Shown: in pieces, positions 1-8,337 of the stretch
Layout of the letters: each line of letters begins with the position of its first letter
How positions within the stretch are numbered: the first letter of the stretch is position 1
Origin: an uncultured Phascolarctobacterium sp.
Lineage (GTDB): Bacteria; Bacillota; Negativicutes; Acidaminococcales; Acidaminococcaceae
Assembly (NCBI GenBank): GCA_947629685.1
Contig: CANREP010000002.1
Coordinates: forward strand, 62,001 to 126,000
DNA: 64,000 nucleotides
Reading direction: 5' to 3'
Notes under the pieces: model-generated
What the model was told of the DNA's origin: nothing
The model's input: the letters and a program-made list of their open reading frames with translations, nothing else
Database searches by the model: none
Made by a program: the position numbers and the translations under genes

Positions 1-495
1 AGCGTCGGTGAACTGGCAGGCTTTCTGCAGATTGAAAAAGCGCAGGTATGGAGCTTGCTGGGCGCTTTAAAAGAGCAGTATGCCGCAGAATGCCGCGGGC
101 TTATGCTGCGCGAAGTAGACGGAGGCTTCCAGCTTGTAACTAAGCCGGATTTTTATCAAATGCTTTCAGCCTTGTGCCAGAGCCGCGAAGTAAAACTTAC
201 TAACGCAGCTTTGGAAACCCTGGCAATCGTAGCTTTTAAACAGCCGGTTACACGTGCTGAAATAGAAGCGATACGCGGGGTAAAAGTTGACGGTGTGCTC
301 AATAAGCTGTTAGAGCTGGAGCTAATCAATGAGGCAGGACGCAAAAAATCTCTCGGCAATCCAATCTTGTATGCTACGACCGGCAAGTTTCTGACCGTAT
401 TTGGCTTGGCATCGCTGGATGATCTGCCGCGTCCTGATGCAGAAGATGCAGTAACGGGCGAGCAGCAGCTTTTGATGCCGATAGAGCAAAAATAA
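1..495 (+). CDS. scpB: Segregation and condensation protein B, 5'-truncated
   Basis: ScpB is the winged-helix partner of ScpA in the SMC condensin complex, which helps compact and separate the chromosome. The reading frame is open from base 1, so the gene starts left of the window and only the last 164 residues are seen. The visible part has the typical ScpB core: a region on how 'AALETLAIVAFKQPVTRAEIE' style helices lead to an RGV motif, then LLELELINEAG and a GNP-YATT turn. It ends in an acidic tail. The first start codon in the window (TTG at 55) is internal to the fold and is not a real start. It stands directly upstream of an RluB-type pseudouridine synthase, the usual scpB-rluB order in Firmicutes. 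Family call is firm. Confidence 0.93.
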   Translation, partial: SVGELAGFLQIEKAQVWSLLGALKEQYAAECRGLMLREVDGGFQLVTKPDFYQMLSALCQSREVKLTNAALETLAIVAFKQPVTRAEIEAIRGVKVDGVLNKLLELELINEAGRKKSLGNPILYATTGKFLTVFGLASLDDLPRPDAEDAVTGEQQLLMPIEQK

Positions 496-517
496 ATTTA
501 TGCAAAGGAATGCATGT

Positions 518-1243
518 ATGGAAGAACGTTTACAAAAAATCCTGGCTGCTGCCGGTATCGCTTCACGACGCGAGGCTGAGAAAATCATTCTGGCCGGACG
601 CGTCAAAGTCAACGGCAAGACGATTACAGAGCTGGGATGTAAGTTTGATGCTGCCAGCTGCCGCATTACTGTTGATGGCAAAGCGATAGCAGCAGAAAAA
701 AAGGTATATTACGTTTTTTATAAACCGCGCGGCGTAGTGACTACTATGGCTGACCCGCAAAAAAGACGCACGGTAGCAGATTTTATGCAGGAACTGCCGG
801 AAAGAGTTTTCCCGGTTGGCAGGCTGGATTATAATACTGAAGGACTGCTGCTGATGACTAACGACGGTGAACTGGCACAGAAACTGATGCATCCAAGTCA
901 TGAGGTAAATAAGACTTACCTTGTCCGTGTTCCTGGTATCGTGCCGCAGGAAAAGCTTGATCTGCTGCGCATAGGAGTACAATTAGAAGATGGGCTTACT
1001 GCTCCTGCCGTTGTTAATCTGCGGACTTATGACCATGAACGCAACAATACTCTGTTCGATATTACTATTCATGAAGGACGCAACAGACAGGTGCGCAGGA
1101 TGTGTGATTTTATCGGCTTCCCGGTACGTGATCTTAAACGTATCAAGCTGGGCCCGTTAAACCTTAGCGGCCTTAGCAAAGGCAAGTTCAGAAAGCTGAC
1201 GGAAGCTGAGCTGTCTGAGCTTAAAAAGGCGGCCGGCCTATGA
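518..1243 (+). CDS. rluB: 23S rRNA pseudouridine synthase, RluB/RsuA family
   Basis: This enzyme converts a specific uridine in 23S rRNA (U2605 type) to pseudouridine. The 241-residue protein has an N-terminal S4 RNA-binding domain (about residues 1-60, with IASRREAEKII and GRVKVNGK) and then the catalytic domain with GRLDYNTEGLLLMTNDG, whose Asp is the catalytic residue of the family. HEGRNRQVRRM near residue 185 is also typical. I chose ATG at 518 because AAAGGA lies 8 bases upstream; an in-frame ATG at 500 has no ribosome binding site. It follows scpB by 22 bases and its TGA overlaps the next ATG. RluB against another RsuA-type member cannot be decided with certainty, but the scpB neighbour favours RluB. 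Confidence 0.92.
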   Translation: MEERLQKILAAAGIASRREAEKIILAGRVKVNGKTITELGCKFDAASCRITVDGKAIAAEKKVYYVFYKPRGVVTTMADPQKRRTVADFMQELPERVFPVGRLDYNTEGLLLMTNDGELAQKLMHPSHEVNKTYLVRVPGIVPQEKLDLLRIGVQLEDGLTAPAVVNLRTYDHERNNTLFDITIHEGRNRQVRRMCDFIGFPVRDLKRIKLGPLNLSGLSKGKFRKLTEAELSELKKAAGL

Positions 1244-2472
1244 AGACGGTATTGATTATCGGCGGCGGCGCCGCAGGGCTGATGGCCGGGATTACCGCAG
1301 CAGAAAAAGGCTGTAAAGTAACGATATTTGAAAAAATGCGCACGCCGGGTAAAAAAATGTTGATTACCGGGAAAGGGCGCTGTAACATAACAAATAGCTG
1401 TGAACTGCAGGAATTGATAGCCAATATTCCTGGCAATGGACGATTCCTCAATAGTGCTTTAAGGCGTTTCAGCAATACGGATGTTATTGACTTTTTTAAT
1501 AATCATGGATTGCCTACCAAGGTGGAGCGCGGCGGCAGGGTATTTCCTGTCAGCGATAAGGCAGGCGATGTGGTGGAAACGATGGTCAGGGCTTTCAGGC
1601 AAGCCGGCGGAAATCTGCTTACTGATTGCAAGGTTTTGGGCATTATCCTGCAGGAGGGCAAAGCCTGCGGAGTAAAAACTGTGAACGGCAGCTTTTATGG
1701 TGACAGGATTATTCTTGCGGCAGGCGGAGCATCCTATCCCGGTACGGGCAGCGACGGCAGCGGAGCAAAACTTGCAGCTGCAGCAGGTCATACGATTACG
1801 CCTTTAAAACCTTCTCTGGTGCCGTTGGAAAGTGATAACCCATACCTGGAAGAACTGCAGGGGCTGTCATTGAAAAATGTAAAAGTAACATTGATAGGTG
1901 ATGACAGAAAACTGTTTGAGGATTTTGGCGAGATGCTTTTTACTCATTACGGCGTTTCCGGGCCGTTGATTCTTTCTATGAGCAATACTGCCTCTGCTGC
2001 GCTGGACAAAGGGCTGGAGCTTGATTTGGCCATAGACCTGAAACCTGCTTTAAGCGAAGAAAAACTTGATGCCAGGATTCAGCGCGACTTTGCCCAATAC
2101 AGCAGAAAACAGCTGGCTAACGGACTGAAAGATTTATTGCCGCATAGTATGATTGCGCCTGTGTGCGATATGGCTTTTCTGGATGAAGAAAAATTTATCA
2201 ACCAGATATCCAAAGAGGAACGCAGACACTTGGTATACACACTTAAAAATTTTATTATACCTATCAACGGTACAAGACCGTTAGCCGAAGCCATAGTTAC
2301 CGCGGGCGGCGTTTCTGTAAAAGAAATAAATCCTAAAACTATGGAATCAAAACTGATTACAGGACTGTATTTTGCCGGCGAGGTTATGGATGTCGACGAA
2401 TATACCGGCGGTTTTAACCTGCAGGCGGCGTTTTCCAGCGGGTACGCTGCCGGAAGTGCAGTTTCTGAATAA
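1240..2472 (+). CDS. NAD(P)/FAD-dependent oxidoreductase, HI0933/BaiN-YhiN family
   Basis: This is a 410-residue flavoprotein of the HI0933 (YhiN/BaiN) family. It begins with a Rossmann FAD-binding motif GGGAAGLMAG, followed by a basic GKKMLITGKGRCNITN signature, and ends with the FAD-closing segment GLYFAGEVMDVDEYTGGFNLQ. The physiological substrate of most members is unknown. The name BaiN comes from a proposed role in bile acid 7-dehydroxylation, which should not be transferred to this gene because its context is housekeeping. The ATG overlaps the rluB stop (ATGA), which suggests translational coupling. It is followed by cmk after 14 bases, an order often seen in Clostridia and Negativicutes. 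Confidence 0.9.
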   Translation: MKTVLIIGGGAAGLMAGITAAEKGCKVTIFEKMRTPGKKMLITGKGRCNITNSCELQELIANIPGNGRFLNSALRRFSNTDVIDFFNNHGLPTKVERGGRVFPVSDKAGDVVETMVRAFRQAGGNLLTDCKVLGIILQEGKACGVKTVNGSFYGDRIILAAGGASYPGTGSDGSGAKLAAAAGHTITPLKPSLVPLESDNPYLEELQGLSLKNVKVTLIGDDRKLFEDFGEMLFTHYGVSGPLILSMSNTASAALDKGLELDLAIDLKPALSEEKLDARIQRDFAQYSRKQLANGLKDLLPHSMIAPVCDMAFLDEEKFINQISKEERRHLVYTLKNFIIPINGTRPLAEAIVTAGGVSVKEINPKTMESKLITGLYFAGEVMDVDEYTGGFNLQAAFSSGYAAGSAVSE

Positions 2473-2486
2473 AAGGTGAGATATTG

Positions 2487-3173
2487 ATGAATAAGAAATT
2501 AGTAATAGCTATTGACGGACCTGCGGGAGCGGGCAAAAGTACTATAGCCAAACTTGTAGCTGAGAAACTTGGTTATGCTTATATCGACACAGGGGCGATG
2601 TACCGCAGCGTTACCTGGAAGTTTTTGCAGACTAAAGCAGCTTTTGATGAGCAGCTGATCAGCGAATTGGCTGAAAGAATGGTCATTGAATTCAGACCTG
2701 AGGCCAGTGTCAACAGAGTATTTGTAGATGGCGTAGAGGTTACGGAAGCAATCCGCAAAGCTGAGGTTACCTGTAATGTTTCTAAAGTTGCCGCTATCGG
2801 TCCTGTACGTGAAGCAATGGTGGCTCAGCAGCGGCGGATGGGCGAAGCTGGCGGCGTCCTCATGGATGGTCGTGACATAGGTACCGTTGTTTTCCCTCAT
2901 GCCGATTTGAAAATATTCCTTACGGCAACAGTAGAAGAGCGTGCAAGAAGGCGCTATAAAGAACTGACGGAAAAAGGCGAGATAATCGATCTGGCTACGC
3001 TGCAGCAGGAAATCGCCCAGCGTGATAAACAGGACAGCGAGCGTGAAATCAGTCCTCTGCGGCAGGCTGAAGACGCTTTGCTGCTGGATTCTTCTGACAT
3101 GACGATTGCTGAAGTGGCTGCGTTCATTATCAGACTGGTGCAGGAGAAAGAAAATGTTTTATGCAATAACTAA
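2487..3173 (+). CDS. cmk: Cytidylate kinase
   Basis: Cmk phosphorylates CMP and dCMP with ATP, so it recycles cytidine nucleotides from RNA and phospholipid turnover. The 228-residue protein has the Walker A loop GPAGAGKST at residues 10-18, the substrate region DTGAMYRSVTW, the DGRDIGTVVFP motif near residue 130 and a lid region EERARRRYKEL. Length fits the family. The start at 2487 is preferred because AAGGTGAG lies 8 bases upstream; a TTG three bases earlier is possible but less likely. The 3' end overlaps the plsC start by 20 bases. The cmk-plsC-ispH-S1 order is a recurrent Firmicute cluster. Confidence 0.97.
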   Translation: MNKKLVIAIDGPAGAGKSTIAKLVAEKLGYAYIDTGAMYRSVTWKFLQTKAAFDEQLISELAERMVIEFRPEASVNRVFVDGVEVTEAIRKAEVTCNVSKVAAIGPVREAMVAQQRRMGEAGGVLMDGRDIGTVVFPHADLKIFLTATVEERARRRYKELTEKGEIIDLATLQQEIAQRDKQDSEREISPLRQAEDALLLDSSDMTIAEVAAFIIRLVQEKENVLCNN

Positions 3174-3747
3174 GCTGATTTTCCAGGTTTTGTTTAAACT
3201 CTTCCTGCGTATGGAAGTAAGCGGTACAGAAAATATTCCGGCAACAGGGCCGCTGGTTATTGCCAGCAACCATCTGAGCCTGCTTGATCCGCCAGTTTTG
3301 GGGACAGCTGCAACCCGTAAAGTGCATTTTATGGCCAAACAGGAATTATTCGTACCGATACTGGGCGATATTTATAAAGCGTTGGGTGCGTTCCCTGTTA
3401 AGCGCGGCGGCGCAGACAGAAGCGCGATAAAACACGGACTTGACATTTTGCAGCGCGGTGATGTACTGGCAATCTTTCCTGAAGGTACGCGCAGTAAGAC
3501 AGGTCAGCTGGGCAAGGCGGAACCAGGCGCATTGATGCTCGCAGGCAAATCGCAGGCTGCTATCGTGCCTGCCTGCGTGCTTGGTACAGATATAAAGCGC
3601 TGCGGCAAACTGTGGCCTAAAGTAAAGGTAGCTTTTGGCGAGCCGATGTATTTTCCGTCAGGGCAGGCAGTCAACAAAGAACTGCTGAAAGAGCTGACAG
3701 ATGAACTGATGCGCCGTATTGCCGAATTACAGAAAGGAACAATATAA
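3154..3747 (+). CDS. plsC: 1-acyl-sn-glycerol-3-phosphate acyltransferase
   Basis: PlsC acylates lysophosphatidic acid at position 2 to make phosphatidic acid, the precursor of all membrane phospholipids. The 197-residue protein has a hydrophobic N-terminal segment (about residues 3-19), the catalytic HX4D box at His40 and Asp45 (NHLSLLD) and the glycerol-phosphate-binding FPEGTRS motif near residue 110. The start at ATG 3154 gives the natural N-terminus MFYAITK and has GGAG about 9 bases upstream; a longer in-frame extension back to 3106 lies inside cmk and adds no family sequence. The gene overlaps cmk, so translation is probably coupled. PlsY, which makes its substrate, is encoded at 10205 in the same window. 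Confidence 0.95.
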   Translation: MFYAITKLIFQVLFKLFLRMEVSGTENIPATGPLVIASNHLSLLDPPVLGTAATRKVHFMAKQELFVPILGDIYKALGAFPVKRGGADRSAIKHGLDILQRGDVLAIFPEGTRSKTGQLGKAEPGALMLAGKSQAAIVPACVLGTDIKRCGKLWPKVKVAFGEPMYFPSGQAVNKELLKELTDELMRRIAELQKGTI

Positions 3748-3751
3748 CTGT

Positions 3752-5824
3752 ATGGAAGTAAAGGTTGCAAAATATTGTGGATTCTGTTATGGTGTAAAGC
3801 GGGCAGTAGATATTGCCAGACAAGCCGCTGATGAGCATATCTGCGGGGGAACGTTAGGTCCGCTCATCCATAATCCGCAACTGATTGAAGAATTGGCGGA
3901 ACAGGGCATTGCCTGCCACGAAGATCTGGCAGAGTTTTCTGCCGGAGAAGCGGTTATTTTTCGTTCACATGGCGTCGGGCCTGAAATCTACCGGCAAGCG
4001 GAAGAAAAAAATTTGAAAATAATAGACGCTACCTGTCCTAATGTACGTATGGCGCAGCAAAAAGCCGCTGCCGCTGCCCAGGATGGCTTTTATCCGATTA
4101 TTGTTGGTGAAAAAAATCATCCTGAAGTAAAAAGTATTTTAAAATGGGCAGGAAAAAACGCTATTGTTATAGAATGTATAAAAGATATCTCTGATATTCC
4201 AGTTAAAGATAAGTATGCGGTAATAATTCAGACCACATTTGAACTGCAGAAGTTTGAAAAAATTCTGGCTGCTGTTAAAGAAGCACACCCTGGTGAATAC
4301 AGGGTAGAAAAGACAATCTGTCTTGCTACTTCTCAAAGACAGCAGGCGGCGCTGGAACTTGCCGATGAAGTTGACGCTATGGTCGTTATCGGCGGACGCA
4401 ACAGCGCTAACACCAGACATTTATATGAACTTGTTGCTGATAAATGCAGTTTGGCTTACCATATTGAAACCGCTGCAGAATTAAAGCAGGAAATGTTCAG
4501 GGGTTGTACTAAAATAGGAATTACGGCAGGAGCATCGACTCCAGACCGTTTAATTAAGGAGGCTATCATTGTAATGGAAAACATGGAATCTTTTGAAAGT
4601 TTGCTTGACAAAAGCATGGAGGACGTTAACGTATATCCCGGTAAAATCGTTGAAGCAACCGTTATCCAATTAGATAAAGACGGTGTTTATGTTGATTTCG
4701 GCTATATGCGTGAGGGCATGATCACCTACGCTGAATGGTCCCTGACTGAAGCTGCAGAAGATCTGATGCAGAGCATTAAACCGGGTGATAAAGTAGAAGC
4801 TAAAGTTATTCCCGGCAGTTCCAAAGACGACTTTGTTCGTCTTTCCAAAGTTAAAGCAGAACGCGATGCTGCATGGAAGAATGTTGCTGAATTGCCTGAA
4901 GGCGAAAAACGTGCTGCTGCTGTAAAAGTTCTGCGCATCATTAAAAACAAAGCTAAAAATATTGTCGGCCTGGCCGTTTCCGTTGAAGGCGTTGAAGGCT
5001 TTATGCCTGCTTCCCATGTAGAACTGCGCCGTGTAGAAGATTTCAGCGACTATGTTGGCAAAGAACTGGAAGCTGAGATCATCGAAGTTGACCTGGAGAA
5101 AAAACGCATCGTAGTTTCCCGCCGTGACCTTTTGAAAGCTGAAAAAGAAGCTAAGGCAAAAGCATGGAAAGAAGCTAAAGAAGCAAGAATCCAGGCAGCT
5201 AAGGAAGCAAGAGCAGCTGCTGAAGAAGCTGCCTATAATTCCGTAACCGAAGGCGAAGTTGTTACTGGCAAAGTAGTAAAAATCGCCGAATTCGGTCTGT
5301 TTGTAGAAGTTGGTCAAGGCCTTGTTGGTCTGGTACACAATACCGAGCTTTCCTGGGATCGCAATGTCAAGGCAGAAGATGTAGCGCAGGTTGGCGATGA
5401 AGTACAGGTACTGGTTAAGAAAATCGACCGTGAAAACAAACGCGTAGCGCTCAGCATTAAAGCTACTCAGGAAGATCCTTGGAAAGTTGAAGCTGCTAAA
5501 CTGCATGTTGGCGAAGTTGTAGAATGTAAAGTCGTACGTTTCCTGACTTTCGGCGCAATCGTTAAAGTAACCGACAGAGTTGAAGGCCTGGTACATATTT
5601 CTGAAATTGCTGAAGAGCGCATCAACAAACCGGAAGATGTTTTGGAAATCGGTCAGATCGTTAAAGCTGAAATTCTGAAAATTGACCTGGACAACAAGAA
5701 AGTAGGCCTCAGCATCGCTAAAGCTAAAAGAGATGCTGAAAAAGCTGAATACAGCTCCTATCTGACTGAAAAACCGAGCTTGACTCTGGACCTTGCTGAA
5801 CAGCTGGAAAATATCGAAAAATAA
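3752..5824 (+). CDS. ispH: Fusion of HMBPP reductase (IspH) with a four-domain ribosomal protein S1-like protein
   Basis: The N-terminal part (about residues 1-275) is 4-hydroxy-3-methylbut-2-enyl diphosphate reductase. This is the last enzyme of the MEP isoprenoid pathway and yields IPP and DMAPP from HMBPP. Its three [4Fe-4S] cysteines are visible as C12 (GFCYG), C95 (DATCPN) and C190 (TICLAT), with substrate residues H40, H73, H123 and E125. The C-terminal part (about 275-690) carries four S1 RNA-binding domains; a Lys/Glu/Ala-rich, probably helical linker separates the second from the third. Fusions of this kind are known in Clostridia and Negativicutes. I start at ATG 3752, though the site AAAGGA is 13 bases away, longer than usual. 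A perfect TAAGGAGG sits inside the gene at 4555-4562, ahead of an in-frame ATG at 4574, so the S1 half may also be made alone. Confidence 0.96.
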   Translation: MEVKVAKYCGFCYGVKRAVDIARQAADEHICGGTLGPLIHNPQLIEELAEQGIACHEDLAEFSAGEAVIFRSHGVGPEIYRQAEEKNLKIIDATCPNVRMAQQKAAAAAQDGFYPIIVGEKNHPEVKSILKWAGKNAIVIECIKDISDIPVKDKYAVIIQTTFELQKFEKILAAVKEAHPGEYRVEKTICLATSQRQQAALELADEVDAMVVIGGRNSANTRHLYELVADKCSLAYHIETAAELKQEMFRGCTKIGITAGASTPDRLIKEAIIVMENMESFESLLDKSMEDVNVYPGKIVEATVIQLDKDGVYVDFGYMREGMITYAEWSLTEAAEDLMQSIKPGDKVEAKVIPGSSKDDFVRLSKVKAERDAAWKNVAELPEGEKRAAAVKVLRIIKNKAKNIVGLAVSVEGVEGFMPASHVELRRVEDFSDYVGKELEAEIIEVDLEKKRIVVSRRDLLKAEKEAKAKAWKEAKEARIQAAKEARAAAEEAAYNSVTEGEVVTGKVVKIAEFGLFVEVGQGLVGLVHNTELSWDRNVKAEDVAQVGDEVQVLVKKIDRENKRVALSIKATQEDPWKVEAAKLHVGEVVECKVVRFLTFGAIVKVTDRVEGLVHISEIAEERINKPEDVLEIGQIVKAEILKIDLDNKKVGLSIAKAKRDAEKAEYSSYLTEKPSLTLDLAEQLENIEK
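4555..4576 (+). promoter_or_regulatory. Internal ribosome binding site before the S1 half of ispH-S1
   Basis: TAAGGAGG at 4555-4562 matches the full anti-Shine-Dalgarno sequence and lies 11 bases before an in-frame ATG at 4574 (residue 275, MENMESF). This is exactly the junction between the IspH and S1 parts. It is a better match than the site at the gene's own start. The sequence is seen directly; its use as a start is inference, and the codons also encode the IspH C-terminal helix. Confidence 0.5.
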
Positions 5825-5843
5825 TCTTCAAAGGAGAATGTTC

Positions 5844-6902
5844 ATGCAGCGGGCTCAACGTAAACTTAAACATATCAGGTTTGCTTTAGAAACGGGGTTT
5901 GGTCCCGGGAGCACGCATTTTGAAGATATCCGCTTTATCCATAATTGTCTGCCGGAAATAAATCCGGCAGACATTGTTTTATCTGCGGACTTATTTGGCA
6001 AAATGCTGAAAGCTCCTTTTTTAATCGACGCAATTACAGGCGGTACGGATGCTGTGACAGAAATAAACCGAAAGCTTGCCGACGTTGCAAGCAGGACGGG
6101 TATAGCTATGGCAGTCGGCTCTCAGTACGGCACTGTAAAATCTGGTTTAGGCAGAAACAGTTATACCGTGGTACGCGAGAATAATCCTGACGGCATCATC
6201 TTTGCCAATGTGAGCGCGCTGGCTACGCCGCAGCAGGCGCAGGATGCTGTTAATATGGTAGAGGCCGATGCGCTGGAAATACATCTTAATCCTGCCCAGG
6301 AATTGGTCATGCCCGAAGGCGACAGATGCTTTCGTGGATTTCTTGACAATATGTTGCTGATTAGGGACAAGGTAGATGTGCCGGTGATTGTTAAGGAAAC
6401 GGGCTGCGGTATTGCTCAAGAAGCCTATAAGCTTCTTGCAGACCATGGGTTTACTTTTTTTGACTGCGCCGGCAGCGGCGGAACAAACTTTCCTGTTATC
6501 GAGGCCAAAAGAGCTGTCGCAGATTTAGATGAAATGGCATTTTGGGGCAATCCTACTGCCTGGAGCCTTTTGGACGCAGCAGCGACGCTGGATAATGAAT
6601 ATTTTTTAATAGCCTCTGGCGGTATTGATAACGCAGCCAAGGCGGCGAAAGCTTTGGCCATGGGCGCAGATATGGTCGGTATGAGCGGCGTAATACTCAA
6701 ACTGTTGAGTGAACAGGATTCTGATGCGGCAGCTACATTTATCAAAAAAATGCAGACTGAACTGCGTGAATATATGCTGCTGCTGGGATGTCAAAATATA
6801 AAGGAATTGCGGAAAACGCCGTTGTTATTTAGCGGGCAGACAATGGACTTTATATTGTGCCGCGGCTATGACGCAGCTGTTTTAAGTAAAAAACGCAGAT
6901 AA
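5844..6902 (+). CDS. fni: Isopentenyl-diphosphate delta-isomerase, type 2 (FMN)
   Basis: The type 2 isomerase interconverts IPP and DMAPP using reduced FMN and Mg2+. The 352-residue protein folds as a TIM barrel in this family; visible signatures are the substrate region ALETGFGPGSTHFEDI near the N-terminus, DAITGGT, a GSQYGT turn, HLNPAQE and the FMN phosphate loops GSGGTNF and ASGGI. ATG 5844 is chosen because AAAGGAG ends 7 bases upstream; ATG 5838 would be only one base from that site. It follows ispH-S1 by 19 bases and is closed by a terminator. Because IspH already yields both isomers, the isomerase would tune their ratio rather than be essential, which is inference. Confidence 0.93.
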   Translation: MQRAQRKLKHIRFALETGFGPGSTHFEDIRFIHNCLPEINPADIVLSADLFGKMLKAPFLIDAITGGTDAVTEINRKLADVASRTGIAMAVGSQYGTVKSGLGRNSYTVVRENNPDGIIFANVSALATPQQAQDAVNMVEADALEIHLNPAQELVMPEGDRCFRGFLDNMLLIRDKVDVPVIVKETGCGIAQEAYKLLADHGFTFFDCAGSGGTNFPVIEAKRAVADLDEMAFWGNPTAWSLLDAAATLDNEYFLIASGGIDNAAKAAKALAMGADMVGMSGVILKLLSEQDSDAAATFIKKMQTELREYMLLLGCQNIKELRKTPLLFSGQTMDFILCRGYDAAVLSKKRR

Positions 6903-6906
6903 TAAT

Positions 6907-6945
6907 AACAGATTTTGCCGTGTTTCATGGCAGAATCTGTTTTTT
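6907..6945 (+). terminator. Intrinsic terminator after fni
   Basis: A 13-base-pair stem (AACAGATTTTGCC at 6907-6919 with GGCAGAATCTGTT at 6929-6941, one G-U pair) with a 9-base loop runs into five T residues. It ends the scpB-to-fni transcription unit. Confidence 0.9.
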
Positions 6946-6976
6946 ATTTGGATTTCTTGCGGCTATTATTACCCTA

Positions 6977-7005
6977 TGGAATTTATTTTCATACTATGAT
7001 ATAAT
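6977..7005 (+). promoter_or_regulatory. Possible promoter for the DUF512-cobO-der-plsY unit
   Basis: TATAAT at 7000-7005 is a perfect -10 box. The hexamer 17 bases upstream is TGGAAT (6977-6982), a poor -35 match. The placement between the fni terminator and the next ribosome site (AAAGGAG near 7027) supports a promoter here. Confidence 0.5.
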
Positions 7006-7039
7006 CAAGTGATAAATATTTTGCTCAAAGGAGATATAC

Positions 7040-8335
7040 ATGTTAGGACGCATTAGCAAAGTACGCAGGCACAGTCTGGCAGATAAGGCCGGTATCAAGC
7101 CTGGTGAAAAATTATGCACTGTCAATGGCTTCAGCGTTCAGGATATTATTGATTTAAGTTTTCTTGCTTCTGATGAAATGGTGAAGCTGGAAATAGAAAA
7201 TGCAGCAGGCACAAGAAGGCTGGTACAGATTGAAAAGTATCCTGACGAAGATTTGGGAATGGAGTTTGAAGCTGCAGTATTTGATAAGGTGCGTACCTGC
7301 TATAATAATTGTATATTCTGCTTTGTCGACCAGATGATTCCCGGTATGCGTCCGGGGCTGTATGTGCGTGATGACGATTATCGTCTGTCTTTTCTGTATG
7401 GGAATTTTATAACGCTTACTAATATGCGTGATGAAGATTTTGACAGGATTAGCAGGACGCATTTATCACCTCTTTATATTTCGGTTCATGCAACAGATCC
7501 CGATGTGCGCTGTCAGATGATGAAAAACAGGTTTGCCGGACAGCTCATGGAAAAAATTACCAGGCTGTTGGAGGCAGGTATACAGATACATACGCAGATT
7601 GTCTGCTGCCCGGGTTATAATGACGGTGAAGTACTGCAAAGAACTTTTGCTGATTTGTACGCTTTGCATCCTGGTGTGCTGACTATGGCTGTAGTGCCTG
7701 TCGGGCTTACCAAACACAGAGAGCATTTGCATCCTATGCGTACTTTTACTGCTCAGGAAGCGGCAGAAATAGTTGATACTGTTTCAGTGTGGCAGAAAAA
7801 ATGCAGGGAAGAAACAGGCAAGTCTTTCGTTTATCTGGGAGATGAGTTTTATTTGTTAGCCGGGAAAGAACTGCCTCCTTCTGACTACTATGACGGTTTT
7901 CCCCAGTTGGAAAATGGTATAGGTCTGACACGTAATTTTCTGAACGAATGGGAAAATGCTTTAAAAAGCCTGCGATATGCTGAGGGTGCAGACACTGCCG
8001 TTATACCAGTTGGAGAAAGTGCTTTCCGGGTACTGCAGCCGTTGATGGACGCTTTTAACAGCCGTTATGAAACTTGTCATAAATTTGTACCGGTTAAGAA
8101 TATTTTTTTTGGCGGATATGTGAACGTAACTGGGCTTTTGACCGGTGGTGATATACTGGCTGCAGTCCAAGGATGTAAGCGTTTGATTCTGCCGGGCGTA
8201 GTACTGAATAATGACAGGCTGTTTCTGGACGACATGTCGCTGGAAGATTTTAAAAACAGTTTCCAAGGTAAAGTTGAAATTGCCAAGGATGCAGGAGAGC
8301 TGCTGCATCTTTTGACAATACCCCGGGAGGGATAA
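7040..8335 (+). CDS. DUF512 family radical SAM-like protein with N-terminal PDZ domain
   Basis: This 431-residue protein has a PDZ-like domain at about residues 1-70 (SLADKAGIKPGEKLCTVNG), then C87xxxC91xxC94 (CYNNCIFC), the cluster-binding pattern of radical SAM enzymes, and a C-terminal DUF512 domain. The family (TIGR03279-like) is widespread in Firmicutes and cyanobacteria and commonly stands next to der. The reaction is not established to my knowledge. The segment LYVRDDDYRLSFLYGNFITLTN-like after the cysteine motif is strongly conserved in the family. ATG 7040 has AAAGGAG about 7 bases upstream. It begins the unit with cobO, der and plsY. Confidence 0.9.
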   Translation: MLGRISKVRRHSLADKAGIKPGEKLCTVNGFSVQDIIDLSFLASDEMVKLEIENAAGTRRLVQIEKYPDEDLGMEFEAAVFDKVRTCYNNCIFCFVDQMIPGMRPGLYVRDDDYRLSFLYGNFITLTNMRDEDFDRISRTHLSPLYISVHATDPDVRCQMMKNRFAGQLMEKITRLLEAGIQIHTQIVCCPGYNDGEVLQRTFADLYALHPGVLTMAVVPVGLTKHREHLHPMRTFTAQEAAEIVDTVSVWQKKCREETGKSFVYLGDEFYLLAGKELPPSDYYDGFPQLENGIGLTRNFLNEWENALKSLRYAEGADTAVIPVGESAFRVLQPLMDAFNSRYETCHKFVPVKNIFFGGYVNVTGLLTGGDILAAVQGCKRLILPGVVLNNDRLFLDDMSLEDFKNSFQGKVEIAKDAGELLHLLTIPREG

Positions 8336-8337
8336 CT

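Noticed and set aside
1240-2472. Bile-acid-converting enzyme BaiN as a firm function
   Set aside because: The family name would suggest it, but the gene sits in a housekeeping operon with cmk and rluB and no bile acid genes are near.
4670-5596. A 308-codon open frame on the minus strand opposite the S1 part
   Set aside because: Its product is rich in Phe, Tyr and Asn with no family motif, it lies fully opposite a firm gene, and the openness follows from the codon pattern of the S1 repeats.
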